The notes: generated by a model from the sequence alone, not told the origin. Shown: positions 48,454 to 58,479, counted from the stretch's first letter. The stretch: 64,000 nucleotides of DNA from DATATJ01 sp963789075 (GCA_963789075.1 CAWBJQ010000006.1:124001-188000), one strand, 5' to 3'. Program-made: numbers and translations.

Positions 48454-49782
48454 ATGCGCGCAGCGTTCGCGACGATGACGGAGACGATCCTCGACAACGG
48501 GCTGAAGGTGCTCATCCAGGAAGAGCACACGGCGCCGCTGGCCTCGGTCTGGTGCTGGTACAAAGTCGGATCGAAGGACGAGCGGCCAGGCCTCACCGGT
48601 GTGTCGCACTGGTGCGAGCACATGAACTTCAAAGGCACCGCGCACATTCCGCGGGACCAGGTGAAGGGCATCATCGAGCAGTTCGGCGGCAGCTGGAACG
48701 GCTACACCTGGATCGATCAGACGACGTATCTCGAAACGGCGACGCGCGACGCGCTCGATCGGATGCTGTTCATCGAAGCCGAGCGAATGGCGAGCTGCCT
48801 CTATCATCCGGACGACTGCGAGTCCGAGCGCACGGTGATCATTTCTGAATTGCAGGGCGGCGAGAACGATCCGGATCAGCTGCTCGATCAGGAGCTCACC
48901 GCGACGGCGTTCAAGGCGCATCCGTACCGCCATCCGACGATCGGCTGGCTGTCGGATCTCCAGACGATGACGCGCGACGATCTCTATGGGTACTACCGCC
49001 GCTACTATGTGCCCAACAACGCAACGCTGGTGATCGTCGGCGACGTCGACACGGACGAGGCTCTGCGCAGGGTGCATCATTACTTCGGAAGCATCGCGGC
49101 CGGAGCACGAGTCGAGCGGCTCACCACGGTCGAGCCCGGCCAGACCGGTGAGCGGCGCGTCACGCTGCGCAAGGAAGGCACCACCGGCTACCTGAAGGTG
49201 GCGTACCACGCGCTCGCCGTCACCGATTCGCAGTTTTTCCCGCTGCTGATTCTCGACGCCGTGCTAACGGGGGCAAAGGGCCTGAATCTGTGGGCCAGCT
49301 TCCGCGTGCCGCCGCCGCAGCGGAGCACGCGGCTGTATCGCGCGCTGGTCGAGCGTGGGCTCGCCTCGTACGTTTCAGGGTCGCTGCAGCCGACGGCGGA
49401 TCCGTTTCTCTTCACAGTGTCGGCGACGGCCACTGAAGGCGAGAGTCTCGCCTCTGTGGAAGCGGTCGTGCTGGAAGAGCTCGATCGCGTCAGGCGCGAC
49501 GGGATCACCGAGCCGGAGCTCACGAAAGCCAAGGCGCAGCTCAAGGCGCGCATGGTGTTTGATGGCGACAGCATCACGAACATCGCGCATCAGCTCGGGT
49601 ATTTCGAGACGATTGCCGACGTCGGCACCTTTCTGAACGCGCCGGCCGCCATCGCTACGGTCACGCTCGAGGAAGTCGCGGCTGCGGCGCGCGCTGTGCT
49701 CACGGACGCGAACCGAACGATCGGCTGGTTCGACCCGCTGCCTGTCGGCAGTCTGGACTCTGCCATTCAATCTGAAATCTGA
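48454..49782 (+). CDS. M16 family zinc peptidase, catalytic subunit
   Basis: This is a protein of 442 residues with two M16 folds. The zinc-binding HxxEH motif is HWCEH at about residue 50 (GVSHWCEHMNFKGTAHIPRD), followed by the third ligand Glu in ESERTVIISELQGGEND. There is no signal peptide, so it is probably cytoplasmic or exported by another route. It is followed by a second M16 gene lacking the zinc motif, the layout of heterodimeric M16B peptidases. The final residues (SAIQSEI) and the stop codon come from a short repeat. ATG 48475 is an alternative start. Confidence 0.9.
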   Translation: MRAAFATMTETILDNGLKVLIQEEHTAPLASVWCWYKVGSKDERPGLTGVSHWCEHMNFKGTAHIPRDQVKGIIEQFGGSWNGYTWIDQTTYLETATRDALDRMLFIEAERMASCLYHPDDCESERTVIISELQGGENDPDQLLDQELTATAFKAHPYRHPTIGWLSDLQTMTRDDLYGYYRRYYVPNNATLVIVGDVDTDEALRRVHHYFGSIAAGARVERLTTVEPGQTGERRVTLRKEGTTGYLKVAYHALAVTDSQFFPLLILDAVLTGAKGLNLWASFRVPPPQRSTRLYRALVERGLASYVSGSLQPTADPFLFTVSATATEGESLASVEAVVLEELDRVRRDGITEPELTKAKAQLKARMVFDGDSITNIAHQLGYFETIADVGTFLNAPAAIATVTLEEVAAAARAVLTDANRTIGWFDPLPVGSLDSAIQSEI

Positions 49783-49812
49783 AATCTGAACTGTGAAATT
49801 CGAAATCTCAAC
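49765..49812. repeat. 'aatctgaaatctga' word repeat bridging two genes
   Basis: Tandem words aatctgaaatctgaaatctgaa are followed by the inverted type (gaaattcgaaatctcaac). The stop TGA of the first M16 gene (49780-49782) and the GTG start of the second (49793) both lie inside the element. Confidence 0.7.
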
Positions 49813-51067
49813 CTCAGGTCTTTCGCCGGCAAGGACCACGCTGGACAACGGCGTGGTGTTCTTGGGCAAACAGACGCAGACGATGCCGGCTGTGGCCATC
49901 AACGTCGCGGTGCGTGCCGGATCGATTTGTGATCCGCCCGGCATGCCCGGCACCACGTGGCTGCTGTCGCGGACGATCGATCGGGGGACGCTGACGCGAT
50001 CGGCGGACGCGATCGCCGAAAATCTCGATGGGCGCGGCATCACGCTGACCGTCTCGGTGACGCGCCATCTGTTCTCGCTCGTCTGCACGTGTCTTGCGGA
50101 AGACTTCGATCCGGTCCTCGCGCTCCTCGGCGACATCATCATGTCGCCCGCGCTGCCGGAGGCGGAGGTGGCGATCCGCAAAGGCGAAGTGATCACTGCC
50201 ATCCGGCAGGACGACGACAATCCTGGAGTCCGTGCGTCCGAGGCGCTGATGGCGCTGCTATATCCTGATGGCCACCCGTACGGGCGCCGCACGAAGGGCA
50301 GCATCGAAATTGTCGAGGCGCTGACGCGCGATCACCTGGCTCGTCTGCACGCGGCGCGCTTTGCACCGAGTCAGCTCACCGCGGTGATCGTCGGCGATGT
50401 CGAGATGGCGCGCGCTCGCGACGCGGCCGCGCGCGTGTTCGGCGGTTGGCGTACGCCTGAGCCGGCGAAGATCGCGGTGGCGTCACCGGCGCCGGCCGCG
50501 GTTCGGCACCGGCTCGTGATCCCGATGATGAACAAGGCGCAGGCCGACATCGCGTACGGCTTCACGACGATCCGCCGGAGCGATCCCGGGTATTACGCCT
50601 TCTGGCTGATGAACAACGCGCTCGGCCAGTATGCGATTGGCGGACGGTTGGGCGACAGTATCCGCGAACGCCAGGGGATGGCCTACTACGTGTCGAGCGC
50701 ACTCGACGCGAATGTCGCCGAAGGCCCGCTGGTGATTCGCGCTGGCGTCAGTCCAGCGAACGTGGATCGTGCGGTTGCGTCGATCGATGAGGAGTTGACG
50801 ATGCTGCGTCGCGACGGCGTGACGGCAAAGGAGCTCGACGAATCGCGCCGGTATCTGATCGGCTCGATGCCGCGCGCGCTCGAAACGAACGCCGGCATCG
50901 CGAACTTCCTGCAGACCGAAGAGCTCTTCGACCTCGGACTCGACTACGACGTGCGCCTGCCCGATCTGCTGCGCGCAGTCACGCTCGACGATGCCAACGC
51001 CGCGGCACGGCAGGCGGTCGACCCGGAGCGCGCGACGGTCGTGATCGCCGGACCCTACGATTCGTGA
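49793..51067 (+). CDS. M16 family peptidase homologue, non-catalytic subunit
   Basis: The 424 residues have the M16 fold, but the HxxEH site is replaced (GMPGTTWLLSRTIDRG), so no zinc site is expected. The C-terminal half keeps the Arg/Tyr pair that positions substrate in the partner subunit (GRLGDSIRERQGMAYYVSSA). This fits the second subunit of a heterodimeric M16B peptidase with the gene upstream. The first 11 residues (MKFEISTSGLS) derive from the repeat. The end overlaps the HAD gene by 4 bp. Confidence 0.87.
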   Translation: MKFEISTSGLSPARTTLDNGVVFLGKQTQTMPAVAINVAVRAGSICDPPGMPGTTWLLSRTIDRGTLTRSADAIAENLDGRGITLTVSVTRHLFSLVCTCLAEDFDPVLALLGDIIMSPALPEAEVAIRKGEVITAIRQDDDNPGVRASEALMALLYPDGHPYGRRTKGSIEIVEALTRDHLARLHAARFAPSQLTAVIVGDVEMARARDAAARVFGGWRTPEPAKIAVASPAPAAVRHRLVIPMMNKAQADIAYGFTTIRRSDPGYYAFWLMNNALGQYAIGGRLGDSIRERQGMAYYVSSALDANVAEGPLVIRAGVSPANVDRAVASIDEELTMLRRDGVTAKELDESRRYLIGSMPRALETNAGIANFLQTEELFDLGLDYDVRLPDLLRAVTLDDANAAARQAVDPERATVVIAGPYDS

Positions 51068-51783
51068 CAACGAAAGCCGTCTTCTTCGACGTTGATTTCA
51101 CCCTCATCTCTCCAGGGCCGATGTTTCGCGGCGAAGGGTATCAGGCGTTCTGTGCGCGGTACGGCATCGACGCCGACCCCGCGAAGTTCGAAGCGGCCGT
51201 CGCCAGCGCGGCTCCACTGCTCGATGGTCCCGATGAAGCGATGTACGATGCGGAGATTTTCGTCGCCTACACGCGCCACGTCATCGAGCAGATGGGGGGC
51301 GCGGGGCCACGCATCGACGCGTGCGCTCGCGAGATCTACGCCGAGTGGGCGGCGTGTCAGCACTTCGATCTGTACGACGACGTGATCGATACGCTGACGA
51401 CGCTGTCGGCCGCCGGCCTTCGTATGGGATTGATCTCCAACTCGCACCGGTGCCTCGCGTCATTTCAGTCGCATTTCGACCTGCAGGGATTGATCGCCGC
51501 CGCCGTCTCCTCCTCCGAGCACGGTTTCATGAAGCCGCACCCCAGCATTTTCGCAGCGGCTCTGGCGCTTGTGGACGTGCGGTCGGACGAGGCCGTCATG
51601 GTCGGCGACAGCATCCCGCAAGACGTCGAGGGCGCCCTGCGTGCCGGCATGCGCGCGGTGCTGCTGCACCGGGGATCGATGCCGCGTCAGCAGGCGCAGG
51701 CGCTCGCGTCCCGCGGCGTGCCGGTGATCGGCTCGCTGGGAGAGCTGCCGAATCTCGTCATTGGTGATGGGGTCATTGCGTAG
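51064..51783 (+). CDS. HAD-superfamily hydrolase
   Basis: This 239-residue phosphatase-like enzyme has motif I FFDVDFTLI (nucleophile and acid Asp with Thr), a helical cap, motif II LISNSH, motif III Lys in GFMKPHPSIF, and motif IV VGDSIPQDVEGALRAGM. The substrate cannot be read from sequence. It is translationally coupled to the M16 gene in front (GTG start within the 4-bp overlap) and to the GNAT gene behind (one-base overlap), so all four genes probably form one operon. Confidence 0.87.
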   Translation: MTTKAVFFDVDFTLISPGPMFRGEGYQAFCARYGIDADPAKFEAAVASAAPLLDGPDEAMYDAEIFVAYTRHVIEQMGGAGPRIDACAREIYAEWAACQHFDLYDDVIDTLTTLSAAGLRMGLISNSHRCLASFQSHFDLQGLIAAAVSSSEHGFMKPHPSIFAAALALVDVRSDEAVMVGDSIPQDVEGALRAGMRAVLLHRGSMPRQQAQALASRGVPVIGSLGELPNLVIGDGVIA

Positions 51784-52628
51784 TGGGTAATTCACTGACG
51801 CCATTCACGTTTCGCGATCTGACGACGCTTGACGAATTCGCGCAGGTCGTCGCGCTCGAGCGGCAGATCTGGGGGCCAGGGTACGACGAGGTCGTGCCGG
51901 TGCCGATCCTCGCCGTGTCGGTGCACCGCGGCGGCATCCTCATCGGCGCGTTCGACGGCGATCGCATGATTGCGTTCGTCTACTCGTTGCCCGGCATCAA
52001 GGACGGGAAGCCGACGCAGTGGTCCCACATGGCTGGCGTCGTCGAAGCGTATCGGAGCGCCGGTCTGGGGCGCGCGCTGAAGGTGCAGCAGCGCGACCGC
52101 GCCCTCGCGATGGGGCTCGATCTGATCGAGTGGACCTACGATCCGCTGCAGGCCATGAACGCACACCTCAATTTCGCGAAGCTTGGCGTGGTCTGTGAGG
52201 AGTATGCCGTGAACATCTACGGCGAATCGTCGAGCCCGCTGCATCGCGGGAATCCGACGGATCGGTTTGTCGCCGAATGGTGGATCCGCGAACCGCACGT
52301 CGAGCGGCGATTGAGCCCGTCCAGCCTGGTGCCGTTGCGATCGCACGAAATCGGCGAGGCGGCGCCGGCGAATCATGTTGTGACGTCGGGCGAATGGCTC
52401 GAATGTGCGGACGTCGACTTGTCACTGAATACGCGGCGCGTCACTGTGCAGATTCCGATGGGATTCACGGAGATGCTGTCGGGCGCTCCTGAACGTGCAC
52501 GCCGATGGCGGATGGCCACGCGCGAGATTTTCACCGCCTATTTCGGCCGCGGGTACAAGGCGGTCGAATTTTTCCTCGATCGCGAAGCTGGCCAGGGCGC
52601 CTATCTCTTGACGCGCGCGCCGGTGTAG
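51783..52628 (+). CDS. GNAT-type acyltransferase, COG3375-like
   Basis: This 281-residue protein has a GNAT-like fold: FRDLTTLDEFAQVVALERQI, LIGAFDGDRMIAFVYSLPGI, the acyl-CoA-binding type segment VVEAYRSAGLGRALKVQQRD, and IEWTYDPLQAMNAHLNFAKL. The last two are characteristic of the COG3375 group. In some bacteria members of the GNAT superfamily N-succinylate D-amino acids for an NSAR-type enolase-superfamily racemase, and a candidate racemase lies at 4852 in this window. A shared pathway is only an inference. The stop codon TAG comes from the tip of a REP-like element. Confidence 0.8.
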   Translation: MGNSLTPFTFRDLTTLDEFAQVVALERQIWGPGYDEVVPVPILAVSVHRGGILIGAFDGDRMIAFVYSLPGIKDGKPTQWSHMAGVVEAYRSAGLGRALKVQQRDRALAMGLDLIEWTYDPLQAMNAHLNFAKLGVVCEEYAVNIYGESSSPLHRGNPTDRFVAEWWIREPHVERRLSPSSLVPLRSHEIGEAAPANHVVTSGEWLECADVDLSLNTRRVTVQIPMGFTEMLSGAPERARRWRMATREIFTAYFGRGYKAVEFFLDREAGQGAYLLTRAPV

Positions 52629-52692
52629 CGCGTAGGCTTCAGCCGACCGACGCCGCGGCGCCGGCAGCGCTCGGCTCAAGCCTTCGCGCTAC
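52625..52692. repeat. 'gtagcgcgaaggcttcagcc' REP-like hairpin supplying two stop codons
   Basis: The left arm gtagcgcgtaggcttcagccga and the right arm tcggctcaagccttcgcgctac are inverted partners around a G+C-rich loop. The outer GTAG on plus contains the TAG stop of the GNAT gene, and the outer GTAG on minus contains the TAG stop of the ADOP permease gene. Confidence 0.8.
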
Positions 52693-55118
52693 GTCCATTC
52701 CGATCGCAGCGCGGTCATCGGGTCCACGCGCATTGCGCGCCGCGCAGGGGCGAGCGCGGCGGCGGTCGTCAACACCAGAAGGGCGAGCGCCACCTCGGCA
52801 TAGGTTGCCGGGTCGCTTGTCTTCGTCTCGAACAACAGGCCGGTCATCAGGCGTCCGGCGGCGACCGATCCCGCCATGCCGATCGCCATCCCGATGCACG
52901 TCAGCCAGACGGCCTTTCGCAGCACGTCGGCACAAATCGTCGCGCGCGTTGCGCCCAGCGCGAGGCGGATGCCGATCTCGCGGATCCGCTGGCTCACCGA
53001 ATACCAGATCGATCCGTAGATCGCCACGCCAGCAAGGGCGGCCGCGAGGGCCGCCGTCACCAGCAACAGCAGCATGGCGCCGCGCGTCTGCGCGAAGGAC
53101 GCGGCGATCCGATCGGCCATCGTGCGCACGTCGTAGACAGGGAGATTCGGGTCGACGGCCTGCACCGAGGCGCGGATGAGCGGCGCCATTGCGCCGGGCT
53201 CGCCAATTGTTTTCGCGACGACGGTGAACGTTGGCACGGCCGTTTGCGCATACGGGTGATACATCTCGTCCACCGGTTCCCGGCTCAGCGAGATGTGCCG
53301 CACGTTGTCGACGACGCCGACGATGCGGAACCAGGAGCCCGAGTCGAATCCCGCGCTCGAGCGCACGCGTCGATCGATGGGGCTGGCGTTCGGCCAGTAT
53401 CGATCGGCCATCGCGCGGTTGATGATAGTGACACGCTCGGCCTGCACATCGTCGTGCGCCGTGAACAGCCGCCCCCGCAGCAGCGGAATCTCCACCGTCT
53501 GAAAGTAGCCCGGCGAAATGTATCGTTGATCGACGATCAGCACCTGGCCGGTGACCTTCGTGCGACCTTCGATCTCGACGCCGTTGGCGCCTCGCGTACC
53601 GCCGAACGGAATCGCTGACGTCAGCGCAGCGTTGCGGATGCCAGGCGTGGCGCTCACGCGCTCCAAGAGTTCGCCGGCGAATGCCACGCGCCTCGGCGCC
53701 GCCGCGTAATTCGCGCCGGTCAGCGCCACTCGGAGCGTCAGGACACGATCGGCGTCGAACCCAGGGCTGACTCGCGAGAGCCGTACGACGCTGTTCAACA
53801 TCAGCCCGGCCGCGCACAGCAGCACGACGGCGAGCGCGACCTGCGCCACCACAAGGACGCCGCGGCTTCGCGACGCCCTGCCGCTGGCGGTGCGCGCGGA
53901 GTTGCTGAGCGAGTCCGAGAGCCTACTCTCGGGCCGATGCGCCGCTACGACAACACCGAACACGAGGCCAAGGACGACTGTTATTCCTGCAGTGAACAAT
54001 GCCGCGCGGCCGTCGATATCGACCGTCTCGGACGTCGGAAGCATGCCGGCAAAGAGCGGCAGCAGACCTCGGAGCGTCCACCTCCCGAGCACGAGACCGG
54101 CCACACCGCCGAGCAGCGCCAGCACGAGGCACTCGGTTACCGCGAGCGACAAAAGGCGTGATCGCGTCGCGCCGAGCGCGCTGCGGACGGCGAGCTCCTG
54201 GCGCTGGTTCGATGCACGAGCGATCAGCAGCGTCGAGGCGTTCGCGCAGGCCACGAGCAGCAGCAGCGCCACTCCTCCCGCAACGATGACGAGCGGCGGC
54301 CGGATCGCGTGAGCCGTCTGCTCCGGGGCCGCGACGATTCGCACGCCGATGGAGCGGTGGCTCGAAGGATGCTCTGCCGCTATTCGCGAAGCGAGTGCCT
54401 CCAGTTCAGCCGATGCCCGAGCCAGCGTCGTCTCGTCGTTGAGCCGCGCCAGAATCGTGTAGTTGTGGCTGATGGCGTTGGCACGGTCAGTCGCGCTCAT
54501 CTGTGTCGACAGCCACACGTCATCGTCTCCACTGAGCGGTCCGGGCAGAGAGATGCGCGGCGGCATGACGCCGACGATGGTGCGCGGAATGCCGTCGACG
54601 TTGAGGATGCGGCCGAGGATCGCCGGGTCGGATCCGTATCGGCGGCGCCACAGGCCATCGCTCAGAATCGCGACCGGCGGCGCGGCGTCGGTATCCTCCA
54701 ATGGCGTGAACGCCCGGCCGATCCGCGGCGTCACACCGAGCAGCGGCATCAGTGACGCCGTGACGCGCGCGCCCCTCACGCGCTCGGGATTGTCGTCACC
54801 CGTCAAGGTGAAGGCGCCGTTCGCCACGAGCGCAATTTGCGAAAAGCTACGAACCGCGTGCCACGCGTCGTAGTCGAAGGCCGTCGGCTCGAGCTCGGAG
54901 ATGTTGTGTTCTGGCAGTGTCTGCCAGACGAAGACGAGCCGCGACGGATCACGGTAGGGAAGCGGACGCAGCAGCGCAGAGTCAACAAGCGCAAAGACTG
55001 CGCTGTTGATGCCGATGCCGAGAGCCAGCGTTGTCACGATCAGCGCCGCAAACGCCGGCCGGCGGACCACATTCCGCCAGGCGTACCGCACATCGCCCCA
55101 CCACGCGTCGAGTCGCAT
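52689..55118 (-). CDS. ADOP-type permease (MacB periplasmic core plus two FtsX domains)
   Basis: This is an 809-residue membrane protein. It has a short N-terminus (WWGDVRYAWRNVVRRPAFAA), then the first helix and a MacB-type periplasmic core (about residues 45-240). A first FtsX block follows (LVIVAGGVALLLLVACANAS, QRQELAVRSALGATRSRLLS), then a second periplasmic core and a second FtsX block (SQRIREIGIRLALGATRATI). It ends with the usual RRAMRVDPMTALRSEWT. It lacks an ATPase domain and no ATPase gene is adjacent, as is common for these orphan permeases. The substrate is unknown. It is intact, unlike the remnant at 22336-23195. Confidence 0.9.
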   Translation of the reverse strand: MRLDAWWGDVRYAWRNVVRRPAFAALIVTTLALGIGINSAVFALVDSALLRPLPYRDPSRLVFVWQTLPEHNISELEPTAFDYDAWHAVRSFSQIALVANGAFTLTGDDNPERVRGARVTASLMPLLGVTPRIGRAFTPLEDTDAAPPVAILSDGLWRRRYGSDPAILGRILNVDGIPRTIVGVMPPRISLPGPLSGDDDVWLSTQMSATDRANAISHNYTILARLNDETTLARASAELEALASRIAAEHPSSHRSIGVRIVAAPEQTAHAIRPPLVIVAGGVALLLLVACANASTLLIARASNQRQELAVRSALGATRSRLLSLAVTECLVLALLGGVAGLVLGRWTLRGLLPLFAGMLPTSETVDIDGRAALFTAGITVVLGLVFGVVVAAHRPESRLSDSLSNSARTASGRASRSRGVLVVAQVALAVVLLCAAGLMLNSVVRLSRVSPGFDADRVLTLRVALTGANYAAAPRRVAFAGELLERVSATPGIRNAALTSAIPFGGTRGANGVEIEGRTKVTGQVLIVDQRYISPGYFQTVEIPLLRGRLFTAHDDVQAERVTIINRAMADRYWPNASPIDRRVRSSAGFDSGSWFRIVGVVDNVRHISLSREPVDEMYHPYAQTAVPTFTVVAKTIGEPGAMAPLIRASVQAVDPNLPVYDVRTMADRIAASFAQTRGAMLLLLVTAALAAALAGVAIYGSIWYSVSQRIREIGIRLALGATRATICADVLRKAVWLTCIGMAIGMAGSVAAGRLMTGLLFETKTSDPATYAEVALALLVLTTAAALAPARRAMRVDPMTALRSEWT

Positions 55119-55207
55119 GGAGGTTGGACGGCTGCGCGGCTGCCAGGTTAGCGCCCAGCGCCATGAACGGCGCGACGGCTTAATTTAGCCGAGCGTCTCG
55201 GCGGGAG

Positions 55208-55236
55208 GTAGCGCTCGTCTGAAGCCTTCGCGCTAC
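55208..55236. repeat. Short 'gtagcgc...gcgctac' REP-like hairpin
   Basis: gtagcgc (55208-55214) and gcgctac (55230-55236) are exact inverted repeats, with gaagcc between them. It is a shortened form of the 52625-52692 element, upstream of the ADOP permease gene. Confidence 0.65.
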
Positions 55237-55254
55237 AACCATCTGGAAGCAGCT

Positions 55255-55599
55255 CTAGCCCGGAGGCCAGTGCATGGGGCGGCCGCCGAGCAGGTGCAGA
55301 TGGATGTGGAACACCGTCTGCCCGGCTCCGGCGTTGGTGTTGAACACCGTGCGGAAGCCGTTCTCCGCAATACCGCGGTCGCCCGCGATCGCCGCCGCCC
55401 GCCGCGTCATCTCGCCGACGATCGCATCATCGCCTGGCGCGAGTTCCAGCAGCGATGGAATGTGGCGCTTCGGAATCACCAGCACGTGCGTCGGCGCCTG
55501 TGGATTGATGTCGTTGAAGGCGAGCAGCCGGTCGTCCTCATAGACGATCGACGCCGGAATGTCGCGGTTGACGATTTTGCAGAACAGGCAATCAGCCAT
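55255..55599 (-). CDS. HIT-family nucleotide hydrolase/transferase
   Basis: This 114-residue histidine-triad protein starts ADCLFCKIVNRDIPASIVYE, has THVLVIPKRHIPSLLEL and ends with the active-site HIHLHLLGGRPMHWPPG, the order of the HINT/PKCI-like branch. The two Cys near the start suggest partial zinc binding. It acts on nucleoside phosphoramidates in characterised relatives. A palindromic repeat separates it from prmC upstream. Confidence 0.93.
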   Translation of the reverse strand: MADCLFCKIVNRDIPASIVYEDDRLLAFNDINPQAPTHVLVIPKRHIPSLLELAPGDDAIVGEMTRRAAAIAGDRGIAENGFRTVFNTNAGAGQTVFHIHLHLLGGRPMHWPPG

Positions 55600-55610
55600 C
55601 TGAGCCTCTC

Positions 55611-55684
55611 GACCACGGAGGACACCGAAAGGGAAGATTAAACCTACGTGATTCTACCTCTGTGCCCTCCGTGTCCACCGTGGT
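55611..55684. repeat. Palindromic repeat, 'accacggaggacac' family
   Basis: The left arm gaccacggaggacaccgaaagg (55611-55632) and the right arm cctctgtgccctccgtgtcc...ccgtggt (55658-55684) are inverted partners. It is the same family as 11479-11563 and lies between prmC and hit. Confidence 0.8.
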
Positions 55685-55699
55685 GGCGAGTTTTGCTTC

Positions 55700-56545
55700 T
55701 CAAACGCGTCGCGCGACGGCTGTCCGCGCAATACCCTGCAGATCGCGCCGAAGGCCGATCAGCTCGAAGTCCGGATGGTCGTTGACGAGCGCTTCGATCT
55801 CGACGTCCTGTCCGAAGCCGAACTCGAAAATCAGATAGCCGCCGGTGCGCAGGCGCGCGCGGCGCGGCGTGAACCGTGCGGGCCACGAGGTGAAGTCCAT
55901 CGCGGCCGCCGAAGAGAGCGATCGGCGGCTCGTGATCGCGGACTTCTGGCTGGAGTCCCGACCGCGACACCTCCGCGACGTACGGCGGGTTGCAGGTGAT
56001 CAGATCGACCGGCTCCGTAATCGGGTCGAGCAGATCGCCGCAGATGAACTGCACGCGCCCGCCGAGCCGCGTGCCGTTGCGCTGCGCGACCGCGATCGCC
56101 GTGGGCGAGATATCGGTGGCGATGACGCGCGCATTCGGCCGCTCGAGCGCGAGCGCGATCGCGACGATGCCGCTGCCGGTGCAGGCGTCGACGAACGTCA
56201 GGGGCTCGGTGGTCGAGGGGAAGAGCTCCAGCGCTGCCTCGACGATGAGCTCGGTCTCGGGGCGTGGAATCAGCACCGCCGGAGAGACTTCGAACGTCAT
56301 GTCCCAGAAGTCGCGGCGTCCGGTGATGTAGGGCAGCGGCTCGCGCGACGCGCGCCTGGCGACGAGCGGACCGTAGCGAGCCGCGAAGTCGTCTGGCTCG
56401 GGATCGTGACTCGACGTGAGGAACTGGGCGGTCTCCCAGCCGAGCACGTGCTGCGCGAGCAGCCGCGCGTCCAGATCGGCTTCAGATGCCGACAGCCCTG
56501 CCTGACGCAGCAGCTGCCGGGCCGCGGTGACGCTGGTATGAATCG

Positions 56546-56549
<4 letters not shown>
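55700..56549 (-). CDS. prmC: Peptide chain release factor N5-glutamine methyltransferase, one frame break
   Basis: PrmC methylates the Gln of the GGQ motif in release factors. The N-terminal domain (TSVTAARQLLRQAGLSASEA) is followed by the SAM-binding core (TFVDACTGSGIVAIALALER) and the catalytic NPPY (DLITCNPPYVAEVSRSG). One extra base near 55865 changes the frame. After it the normal end follows (LRTGGYLIFEFGFGQDVEIE ... LQGIARTAVARRV). Corrected length is about 282 residues. The start overlaps the prfA stop by 4 bp, a classic prfA-prmC coupling. Confidence 0.9.
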
Positions 56550-57619
<1,070 letters not shown>

Positions 57620-57630
57620 ACGTCACATTA

Positions 57631-57693
57631 AACGCAGAACCCGCGGAACCCGCGGAGATGATATGTCTCTGCGTGCTCAGCGAGCTCTGCGTT
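57631..57693. repeat. Palindromic 'aacgcagaacccgcggaa' repeat
   Basis: The left arm aacgcagaacccgcggaacc and the right arm ctcagcgagctctgcgtt pair as inverted partners. It is the same family and the same length (63 bp) as the in-frame insertion at 35030-35092. Confidence 0.78.
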
Positions 57694-57702
57694 GATCGTC
57701 GC

Positions 57703-57948
57703 TTATCCTCCCGACACCGGCGGCAGGAACGCGATCTCGTCGCCCTCGGCGACCGCGCGGTCCATGTGCGCGTAGTCGAGGTTCACAGCGCTCGAGATCG
57801 ATCGTTCGTACGGCGCCAGGTCGGGAAACTCCCCGGCAAGCTGCCGCCAGACGCTGCCGATCGTGGCGCCGGGCGCAATCTCGCGCGTCAACTCCGCGGC
57901 GCCCGCGATGTCGCGCAGCCTCGCGAACAGCCGGACCGTTACACGCAC
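57703..57948 (-). CDS. moaD: Molybdopterin synthase sulfur-carrier subunit
   Basis: MoaD is the ubiquitin-like sulfur carrier of molybdopterin synthase. The 81 residues start MRVTVRLFARLRDIAGAAEL and end FLPPVSGG, with the C-terminal Gly-Gly that receives sulfur. The gene overlaps the end of moaE by 10 bp, so the two subunits are made together. Confidence 0.94.
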   Translation of the reverse strand: MRVTVRLFARLRDIAGAAELTREIAPGATIGSVWRQLAGEFPDLAPYERSISSAVNLDYAHMDRAVAEGDEIAFLPPVSGG

Positions 57949-58427
57949 GCGAGCCGCTCCGCCGCCGCCCGCGCTCGCTCATCGTCTGGATCCGCGGCGG
58001 CGCCTTCGATCCACATGTCGCCGCCGTCGAAATACTCGCGCTTCCAGATCGGCGCGATCTGCTTGACGCGTTCGATCGCATAACGGCACACCGCATATGC
58101 GTCGGCGCGGTGCGGAGACGAGGCCGCGATCGCCACGCTCGCCTCGCCGATTTCGAGCCGGCCGATCCGGTGATGCAGCGCCAGCTGCGCGCCCGGCCAG
58201 CGGTCGCGCGTCTCGCCGGCGATCCGCGCAAACGCCTTGAGCGCCAGCGGCTCGTACGCTTCGTACTCGAGATATTGGACGCGCCGGCCCGCGTGATGAT
58301 TCCGAACCAGACCCAGAAACGTGACGACGGCGCCGTCAGACCCCGCCCGTTCGGATCCTGTCACCACCTGGATCAGCAGCTCGAGCGCGAGCGGCGCGCG
58401 GCCGATCGCAAGCAGCGGCGTGTTCAC
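57939..58427 (-). CDS. moaE: Molybdopterin synthase catalytic subunit
   Basis: MoaE converts precursor Z into molybdopterin with MoaD. The 162 residues include AVVTFLGLVRNHHAGRRVQY, LEYEAYEPLALKAF, IHHRIGRL-type segment (LALHHRIGRLEIGEASVAIA) and the catalytic Lys region KQIAPIWKREYFDGGDMW. The start is GTG (complement 58425-58427) with a TATACT box six bases upstream, so the mRNA may be leaderless. No other moa or mod genes are in the window. Confidence 0.94.
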   Translation of the reverse strand: MNTPLLAIGRAPLALELLIQVVTGSERAGSDGAVVTFLGLVRNHHAGRRVQYLEYEAYEPLALKAFARIAGETRDRWPGAQLALHHRIGRLEIGEASVAIAASSPHRADAYAVCRYAIERVKQIAPIWKREYFDGGDMWIEGAAADPDDERARAAAERLACV

Positions 58428-58433
58428 CCTTTA

Positions 58434-58439
58434 AGTATA
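58434..58439 (-). promoter_or_regulatory. -10 box six bases before the moaE start (leaderless candidate)
   Basis: TATACT on the minus strand is separated from the GTG by six bases (complement 58428-58433). No clear -35 was seen. Confidence 0.45.
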
Positions 58440-58479
58440 CGGCCGGGAAACAAAACGGTGCATTTCATCACGGAGAGCA

